63,242 nt of DNA from a virus: positions 1 through 63,242 of IMG/VR virus record IMGVR_UViG_3300032294_001820; one strand, given 5' to 3'. Of the stretch, positions 58,347 to 63,242 are shown piece after piece (positions within the stretch are counted from its first letter, which is position 1; each line of letters opens with the position of its first letter). The notes under the pieces are model-generated. The model saw only the letters and a list, made by a program, of their open reading frames with translations, made no database searches and was not told the origin of the DNA. The position numbers were made by a program, and so were the translations under genes.

Positions 58347-58645
58347 TTCAATTTAATTATTCCCAAAACAAACATACTACAAACACGGTTAATTTCCGTG
58401 CTTAACTTCAATTTCTCTTCATTACTCTCCCCACATTCTACCTGTAACGAGCCAAACGCTGTTTCGGTTACAAGTTTATAGCCTCCATCAATCTTATGAA
58501 TCTCCCCAACCTTAACTCCATTGAGTTCTACAAGTATTGGATTCAGGCTCCTGTGATATTTGATATTCATTCCCATAACATTTGCTCCGTATTCGTCAAA
58601 AAACTCACTTACTAACTGCCATAAAGTTTCAAATTCAGATTTCAT
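58343..58645 (-). CDS. Hypothetical protein, 100 aa
   Basis: An alpha/beta protein beginning MKSEFETLWQLVSEFFDE, with a Gly/Val-rich beta centre. It starts 7 bases after the DnaB stop and is coupled to the 135-aa gene. No family is recognised. Confidence 0.5.
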   Translation of the reverse strand: MKSEFETLWQLVSEFFDEYGANVMGMNIKYHRSLNPILVELNGVKVGEIHKIDGGYKLVTETAFGSLQVECGESNEEKLKLSTEINRVCSMFVLGIIKLK

Positions 58646-58651
58646 GACAAA

Positions 58652-60157
58652 TTAAAATGGAGATTCTTCTGTGTCTGAAGAACTTGGTTCAATAAACTTA
58701 TCGCTTGGTGAAAATGGTTGATGTTTATACTCTTGGGAGTTGTTGTTTGCGTACTTAACATACTGCCCAAATCGAATGTAGGCTTTATCAAACCTTGTCA
58801 TTACAGCCCCTGTTTTGCCATTCCTATGCTTTGCTACATGAAGTTCAGCCATATCAACAGAAGGAGTTTCTCCATCTGTCATCATTTCCTCTTTATAGTA
58901 TTCAGGTCTATGTGGGAATATTACCATATCAGCATCCTGCTCAATGGCACCTGATTCACGCAAATCAGACAACATTGGTATATTGCTACCTTTCCCCCTG
59001 CTTTCAACTGACCTATTCAACTGAGATAGCATAATCACAGGAATATCACACTCCTTTGCAATTACTTTTAGGTTACGGCTTATAAAGGATATTTCCTGCT
59101 CTCTGTTTCCGCTAAAGTCATTTCCAGCATTCATCAACTGCAAATAGTCTAAAATCAAAAGTTTAATCCCAAAGTCATGAACCATTCTTATTACCTTAGC
59201 CTTTAACTCAAAAATACTAATCCCTGCTGAATCGTCAATGTGAATAGGCAAATCCTTAATTGACATTGCAACTTCCTTGAATTGATTAAACTCATACTGA
59301 TTCAACTTTCCAGACCTAATTTTTTCAGATTCTACCTCTGATTCCATTGATTGAATTCTAAATGTCAATTCGCCATAACTCATTTCCAAACTAAAAACAG
59401 CAACCGGATACTTTGCCTTACTCGCTGCTAAAGCAAAAAACAAAGCAAGTGCAGTTTTGCCCATTCCAGGTCTTGCCCCAATTACGATAAGATTCTGTTT
59501 CTGCCATCCAGAAGTAAGTTCATCCAATTGGAAAAATCCTGTTGGTATTCCCGTAACACTTGCTGTAATTGCCATTCTCCTTGACAATTCGTCAATATTT
59601 TCTAATGTAATCCTCTCAAAAGAAACTGAACTTCGCTTGTATAGGGATTGAATAAGGGAAAATGTTTGAGATTGCAAATGGTCTAAAAGTTCAAAAGCAT
59701 CTACAAATGGATCAAAACCCATGTTTTTAATATCATTTCCTATTCTTATCGCATCCCTGACTATATGTTTTTCCTGAATAGTCTTTGCCTGATATTCAAT
59801 ATTTGTTGGATTAACAATGTTATTCCCTAATGAAACAATAAACTGAATACCTCCGACATATTCAAGTTTTCCGGTAGATTTTAATTTTTCAACAACGGAA
59901 ATCAACTCAATTGGTTGGTTTTCCATAAACAGCAATTGACATACTTCGAAAATTATGCCGTATTTCTCAAAATAAAACCACCTCTTGTCCAAAGCAGACA
60001 TAATCTGAGGTATAGTGTCAGGATAGTAAACTAATGCCGTACAGATGATTATTTCGGATTCTTCGCTGTATGGAGGAGTTAACCCTGCAACAAAAGCGGA
60101 TTGGTCAATTTTTGGCTTTTCTTCTTGGTAGCCTTTTTTTCTTCTATTATTGTTCAT
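58652..60157 (-). CDS. dnaB: DnaB-like replicative helicase
   Basis: A 501-aa protein. The N-terminal domain spans about 20-150. Then comes the Walker A motif GARPGMGKTAL near 226-236 and Walker B LLILDYLQLM near 335-344, followed by LSQLNRSVESRG and LRESGAIEQDADMVIF, all standard DnaB motifs. It unwinds phage DNA during replication and probably recruits the host primase and polymerase, since neither is encoded here. It overlaps the upstream gene by 11 bases. Confidence 0.9.
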   Translation of the reverse strand: MNNNRRKKGYQEEKPKIDQSAFVAGLTPPYSEESEIIICTALVYYPDTIPQIMSALDKRWFYFEKYGIIFEVCQLLFMENQPIELISVVEKLKSTGKLEYVGGIQFIVSLGNNIVNPTNIEYQAKTIQEKHIVRDAIRIGNDIKNMGFDPFVDAFELLDHLQSQTFSLIQSLYKRSSVSFERITLENIDELSRRMAITASVTGIPTGFFQLDELTSGWQKQNLIVIGARPGMGKTALALFFALAASKAKYPVAVFSLEMSYGELTFRIQSMESEVESEKIRSGKLNQYEFNQFKEVAMSIKDLPIHIDDSAGISIFELKAKVIRMVHDFGIKLLILDYLQLMNAGNDFSGNREQEISFISRNLKVIAKECDIPVIMLSQLNRSVESRGKGSNIPMLSDLRESGAIEQDADMVIFPHRPEYYKEEMMTDGETPSVDMAELHVAKHRNGKTGAVMTRFDKAYIRFGQYVKYANNNSQEYKHQPFSPSDKFIEPSSSDTEESPF

Positions 60158-60998
60158 TTGTCAGTTGTGGTGGTGGTGGATTAAAAAATATTGTTTGACT
60201 TTTAATTTCTTCTGCTACCTTTTCTCGTTTGCGAATATCTGCAATAACAGGGCTGTTTTTTACAGATAGTGCCTCCCTTGCGTTTTTCATCACCCAAGAC
60301 TTACGCAAAACCGATTCATCTCGGACATATAACTCTTTCCCGCAATATCTGTCATTCTGTGCTTTGTAGAGGTCAAGTTGAATTATCATTTCATGAAGCA
60401 TAACCTTACCAAATTCCTTCAATAGTTTATCGTAATCCTGCCTTCTTAGGTAAACTAATTCATTTCCAAGTTTAACCTGCTCCTTTCCATCTTCCTTCAT
60501 CTTAGCCAAAAACTCTTCCTCGCTTAAAAAGTTTTTCTTTTTTCTTTTAGGTGAAACTTTGTTTACAGGTAAACTTTGTTCTTCTTGGGGTAAACTTTGT
60601 TTACTCAATAAGATTATAGAAGAATTATTTATACTATGTATATCTTCTTTTAATATATTATTGGGTAAACTTAGTTTACTCCTTTCGTTAACTTTGTTAA
60701 CCGGTAAACTTAGTTGACCGGTAAACTTAGTTAACCCCTCCTGATTTACCATTAACCATCCTTGTTCATTCTTAATCAGTAAGTTACGCTCAATAAGTCT
60801 CTGAATTGCTTTCAACAAACCTACCTTGCTCATGCCGAACTCTTCCGCAAGTCTTAACTTACCTACATAGCACCATCCTGAACCATTTTGGTCATACTCT
60901 GAAAAGTATCTAATCCTTTCAAGCAATCCAGCCTCAACAAAGGAAATGTTTAATTCCTTCATCAAAGCCAGATTGACCATTACGAATGATTCTTTCAT
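60147..60998 (-). CDS. Winged-helix replication-initiator-like protein
   Basis: A 283-aa protein. The N-terminal half has a winged helix (LLERIRYFSEYDQNGSGWCYVGKLRLAEEFGMSKVGLLKAIQRLIERNLL). A repeated LSLPVNKV/LSLPNN-type linker (about 95-150) follows, then a basic helical C-terminal part. This layout is like phage replisome organisers or helicase loaders. It probably helps load the helicase encoded downstream. Confidence 0.65.
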   Translation of the reverse strand: MKESFVMVNLALMKELNISFVEAGLLERIRYFSEYDQNGSGWCYVGKLRLAEEFGMSKVGLLKAIQRLIERNLLIKNEQGWLMVNQEGLTKFTGQLSLPVNKVNERSKLSLPNNILKEDIHSINNSSIILLSKQSLPQEEQSLPVNKVSPKRKKKNFLSEEEFLAKMKEDGKEQVKLGNELVYLRRQDYDKLLKEFGKVMLHEMIIQLDLYKAQNDRYCGKELYVRDESVLRKSWVMKNAREALSVKNSPVIADIRKREKVAEEIKSQTIFFNPPPPQLTNEQ

Positions 60999-61267
60999 TA
61001 ATTTACCAATGTTTCATATTCAATCCGATATGATTTACGGCAATCGCTCGGAAGGTCATTTTGTTCACTTGTCAACTGACCAAGCAATTGATACATAATT
61101 GATAAATTTTGGTCATTATCTTCCATTGCAAACAAAAGGAACGGATAATCAAAATCTAAATCACCATACTCATAAAGACAAACTAATGAATTTGTTTTTC
61201 TTTGTTTTTTGAATTTATGCACTATTAATGTGCATGCATCATGAACTGCTTTTACTGAATCTTCCAT
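60998..61267 (-). CDS. Hypothetical protein, 89 aa
   Basis: It starts MEDSVKAVHDACTLIVHKF, is mostly helical, and has no recognised family. It is coupled to the initiator-like gene by a one-base overlap (stop and start share base 60998). The upstream gap carries a terminator, so expression may depend on read-through. Confidence 0.5.
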   Translation of the reverse strand: MEDSVKAVHDACTLIVHKFKKQRKTNSLVCLYEYGDLDFDYPFLLFAMEDNDQNLSIMYQLLGQLTSEQNDLPSDCRKSYRIEYETLVN

Positions 61268-61282
61268 AACTTTCCTTAAACT

Positions 61283-61328
61283 AAAAACCCCCGAAACAAG
61301 TGGTGGAAGGCACTCGTTTCAAGGGGTT
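61283..61328 (-). terminator. Terminator after the lipoprotein gene
   Basis: A long stem pairs CGTTTCAAGGGGTT with AACCCCCGAAAC on the two sides of a loop, followed on the minus strand by a T run (61283-61287). A related hairpin occurs at 61860-61905. Confidence 0.7.
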
Positions 61329-61402
61329 CGTTTTCCCATGAAGAAGGAAATTTCTTGTATCTGCTTCCACACAGATTTAATCTAATACACTACAAACTTA
61401 AA

Positions 61403-61792
61403 CTATTTTTTTTCCAAATCAAAATGATACTCGTCCTCGTCCTGAATCATCCAAGCTCCTGTACAGGCATCAACTATTAACGAAGGAATACCGAAAAAGT
61501 TTACCATCGGAATGAAACACATACCAATATTGGCAACAGCATACCCAGCCCTTACCTGCCGATTAGTCCTGATTTGAGCCGTTTCGTAGCCATCAGCCTT
61601 GACTATAATAGTGTTTTTCTTCTTCTTTTGTACCTCAACAGTGCAGGTTCCTTCGCCTACCTTGTTTCCGTTAATGAAGACTTTTGCGTTCTCAGGCTTA
61701 GTGTAGATTGTAATATCTTGCCTTGAACCTGTGGTGATTGTAGCACATCCTGTAAAGAATGCCAATGCTAAAATTAATGTAACTTTTCTCAT
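61403..61792 (-). CDS. Lipoprotein with PEGA-like domain
   Basis: A 129-aa protein with a signal and lipobox (MRKVTLILALAFFTGC, Cys16). A PEGA-like stretch follows (YTKPENAKVFINGNKVGEGTCTVEVQ), then a hydrophobic segment (AVANIGMCFIPMVNFFG) and an acidic end. It resembles Bacteroidota and phage surface lipoproteins and may modify the infected cell envelope. It is monocistronic between two terminators. Confidence 0.65.
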   Translation of the reverse strand: MRKVTLILALAFFTGCATITTGSRQDITIYTKPENAKVFINGNKVGEGTCTVEVQKKKKNTIIVKADGYETAQIRTNRQVRAGYAVANIGMCFIPMVNFFGIPSLIVDACTGAWMIQDEDEYHFDLEKK

Positions 61793-61859
61793 AATGTTTT
61801 TGTGTTTATGAAGGTTCTAACGACAACTATTTATTTAGGTTACATTTTTAATCAAAAAT

Positions 61860-61905
61860 AAAAAACCCTCGAAACAAACGCTGCAAGTCATTTATTCCAA
61901 GGGTG
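61860..61905 (-). terminator. Terminator of the candidate small RNA
   Basis: A stem pairs ACCCTCGAAA with TTCCAAGGGT (imperfect), followed on the minus strand by a T tract. The stem strand ACCCTCGAAACAA resembles the terminator at 61283-61328. Confidence 0.6.
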
Positions 61906-61975
61906 CTTAAAAATTGGGGGAAGTCCTAAAAAAATTCCAGTTAATCAAGGAACCTCCCCCTTTCACCAATTAAAC
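61860..61975 (-). ncRNA. Candidate small RNA with two hairpins
   Basis: Between a TATATTTG promoter element and a terminator lie about 115 bases with no coding frame. A first hairpin joins GGGGGAGGTTCC and GGACTTCCCCC. A second (61866-61905) is the terminator, with GGGT/ACCC stem blocks and a T run to 61860. It is a possible regulatory RNA from the start of the lipoprotein region. Confidence 0.45.
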
Positions 61976-61979
61976 CAAG

Positions 61980-62017
61980 CAAATATACGAGTATTCCAGA
62001 TGGAAGGTTACAAAAAA
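61980..62017 (-). promoter_or_regulatory. Promoter of the candidate small RNA
   Basis: TATATTTG (61980-61987) on the minus strand, with TTTTTTG 23 bases upstream (62011-62017). The spacing is wider than the usual 19-20, so it is a moderate call. Confidence 0.45.
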
Positions 62018-62076
62018 CATTAAATTATTGGTTACTCTATTTACTCAAATTGAGTTTATTGAGTTTCCTTTTTCTG

Positions 62077-62084
62077 TAACTTTC
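62077..62084 (+). promoter_or_regulatory. TAACTTTC promoter-like element
   Basis: The 12-base CTGTAACTTTCA is identical to that at 39230-39241. It lies 28 bases before a plus-strand gene. No -33 element is obvious. Confidence 0.35.
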
Positions 62085-62111
62085 AGATTCGTTGAGTCGT
62101 ATAGGGAGATT

Positions 62112-62405
62112 ATGGATATAATAGAACCAAGAAAACCAAAGAGAGTACAAGCACCGGAAGGATGTTCAATGTATTTAACGCCCGGAAAAGTTTATGATAT
62201 TGTCAAAGTTCATGAAGTTGAATATTCAGAAATGCTTGGATATTTACTTACAATTATAAATGATTTAGGAAGCGAAACCGCCACAAACGAAAAAAAATCA
62301 TACCACCTAAACTGTCAAGATTGGATTATAATTGAGCGAGAAGGTGATATATGGCTTGATAAAATCATTGGAAAGATTAAGAACTACTTTAAAAACCACC
62401 TATGA
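62112..62405 (+). CDS. Hypothetical protein, 97 aa
   Basis: The start at 62112 (MDIIEPRKPKRVQAPEG) follows an AGGGAGA Shine-Dalgarno and the TAACTTTC element. The in-frame ATG at 62028 would place the promoter inside the gene. It is alpha/beta with a charged C-terminus (KIIGKIKNYFKNHL). No family is recognised. Confidence 0.55.
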   Translation: MDIIEPRKPKRVQAPEGCSMYLTPGKVYDIVKVHEVEYSEMLGYLLTIINDLGSETATNEKKSYHLNCQDWIIIEREGDIWLDKIIGKIKNYFKNHL

Positions 62406-62848
62406 GAACATCAGAAACTCCGTTTTACCTACTAATCGTAGCAATACTATTCGGTTGGGGATTTAGCATATCACAGCACCTTAGAGTATCAAAAGAACTC
62501 AAACAAGAACGGCAAGTCCGAGAGTTCAGAGATTCCCTGTGGTTTAGTTACCACGAAATAGACTCCCAAGTTCAGGTACTCCTTACGGGAAATCCAGATT
62601 CTCAAATGATTTATAAGACAATCGTTAGTGAATCAGGAAACTTCAATTCGCCTCAATTCAGGAAAAACAGGAACTTATTTGGCTTCCACAATGGCATAGA
62701 GTATATTTACTTTGATCATTGGAAACAGAGTTTTTCTAAATTTATGAATCAGTTCTACTGCGACATTCGCCAAGGAGAATCATATTGTGCTATGATGCGT
62801 AGGAGGAAGTTTGGAAGCAATGGAGTGGTAGATTATTGTATGGATTAA
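62402..62848 (+). CDS. Signal-anchored glucosaminidase-like endolysin candidate
   Basis: This 148-aa protein has an N-terminal membrane/signal-anchor (YLLIVAILFGWGFSIS). Then TIVSESGNFNSPQFRKNRNLFGF carries the Glu and NLFGF pattern of glucosaminidase (GH73-like) domains, followed by YIYFDHWKQSF and an aromatic C-terminus. A secreted or signal-arrest-release endolysin fits the position next to lysis-region genes. It is coupled to the 97-aa gene by ATGA and overlaps the convergent DUF5675 gene by 4 bases. Confidence 0.65.
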   Translation: MRTSETPFYLLIVAILFGWGFSISQHLRVSKELKQERQVREFRDSLWFSYHEIDSQVQVLLTGNPDSQMIYKTIVSESGNFNSPQFRKNRNLFGFHNGIEYIYFDHWKQSFSKFMNQFYCDIRQGESYCAMMRRRKFGSNGVVDYCMD

Positions 62849-63242
62849 CCCCTATCAATACTCAAAAACACCCTTCTGCCTTTGAGCATTTCAGGGAGTA
62901 TCCTACCAACTAAAGCCATTAAAGCATTCGTGCTATCTGTTACGGTATCAGTACCTACTCCATTACCAGGAGCAAGACAACCCAATAACTCAGAAGGCTT
63001 ATTCGCTATGTGTATTCTGATTCCATCACGACCCGGAACATTCAATACCAACAACATAATTTGCCTGAAAGCAGGACTCCAAGTCAAGGTCAATTCATAC
63101 CTGCCTGGTAATATAGCCTCACTTTCATTTACATTTGCCGTAGCGGTATTATCTCTGGTATTCTTACCTGTATATGGTCTTTCAAGAATGTAGCATTGGC
63201 GAACATTACTATTGCCAATAAACAATTCTGAAATACTACTAT
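62845..63242 (-). CDS. DUF5675-like protein, C-terminal part (continues at the window start)
   Basis: The frame is open to the end of the window at 63242. The apparent TTG start at 63225 is an artefact, since upstream codons continue (the same Ser-Ser-Ile-Ser-Glu-Leu-Phe stretch as at the window start). It encodes LERPYTGKN, GRYELTLT, VPGRDGIRIH and GCLAPGNG before ending ILPEMLKGRRVFLSIDRG. Near the overlap it reads NSNVRQCYIL where the left copy reads DSKARQCFIL, so four residues differ between the two copies. Confidence 0.8.
   Translation of the reverse strand, partial: SSISELFIGNSNVRQCYILERPYTGKNTRDNTATANVNESEAILPGRYELTLTWSPAFRQIMLLVLNVPGRDGIRIHIANKPSELLGCLAPGNGVGTDTVTDSTNALMALVGRILPEMLKGRRVFLSIDRG
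63115..63242. repeat. Terminal overlap, right copy
   Basis: The same 128 bases as 1-128, with nine mismatches at 63190-63213, corresponding to 76-99 in the left copy. It closes the circle but leaves the sequence variant unresolved. Confidence 0.9.

Noticed and set aside
63190-63242. Diversity-generating retroelement as the cause of the terminal mismatches
   Set aside because: The substitutions are not adenine-biased, and no reverse transcriptase or template repeat is present in the window.
1-63242. tRNA genes, CRISPR arrays, integrase, insertion sequences
   Set aside because: No cloverleaf with a GGTTCAA-type arm, no regularly spaced identical repeats and no recombinase or transposase motifs were seen by eye. 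A tRNAscan or HMM search could still find divergent examples.

Overview
The window reads as an essentially complete circular map of a tailed, probably podovirus-type phage of a Bacteroidota host. The last 128 bases (63115-63242) repeat the first 128, so the unique genome is about 63.1 kb and one gene (DUF5675-like) spans the junction. The host assignment is an inference. It rests on repeated promoter-like sites of the Bacteroidota type (TTTG, 19-20 bases, TAnnTTTG), on weak or absent Shine-Dalgarno sequences, and on the gene families. No integrase, recombinase, tRNA, CRISPR array, RNA polymerase or DNA polymerase was recognised.

Structural half (about 0.2-38.6 kb, all minus strand). In transcription order it holds two small genes, the large terminase, small genes that include an overlapping-frame pair, a decoration-like protein, the portal, a tiny lysine/alanine/proline peptide, a scaffold-like protein and the major capsid protein. 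Ring or adaptor-like proteins follow. Then come a 1550-aa muzzle/stabilisation-like protein, three cargo or ejection proteins (one a 2506-aa polyvalent protein), Cys-rich fibre proteins and membrane genes next to the lysis region. The order resembles crAss-like and related podoviruses. A two-gene moron of paralogous exported proteins, with its own promoter and terminator, sits among the tail-ring genes.

Centre (38.6-45.1 kb). A back-to-back promoter pair drives the minus-strand structural genes and a roughly 100-nt plus-strand RNA that ends in a strong terminator. About 300 bases of structured, apparently noncoding sequence follow, then a few accessory genes, an SSB-like protein and a RepL-like winged-helix protein. 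A 1.3-kb gene-free stretch with an AT-rich patch and short direct repeats is the best origin candidate. A plus-strand operon of seven small genes, one of them an HTH regulator, follows.

Cassette region (45.2-49.9 kb). The genes are separated by attC-like sites, as in integrons. Imperfect inverted repeats carry TAAC/GTTA cores, gene stop codons lie in or next to the R'' box, and each of three cassettes has its own complementary 14-15-base ends. The cassettes carry two amino-methyltransferases and a small unknown gene. No integron integrase gene is present.

Replication and recombination half (49.9-61.8 kb, minus strand). It includes two DnaA-domain-IV-like proteins, small HTH proteins, RecT, a PDDEXK exonuclease, a DUF1351-like coiled-coil protein, a RuvC-like resolvase, a C5 methyltransferase, an HNH endonuclease, DnaB helicase and a winged-helix initiator-like protein. 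The methyltransferase frame is broken by an ochre codon just before its catalytic PCQ motif, and a 343-codon frame overlaps it. The last kilobase holds a lipoprotein, a second candidate small RNA and, on the plus strand, a signal-anchored glucosaminidase-like endolysin that converges on the DUF5675 gene.
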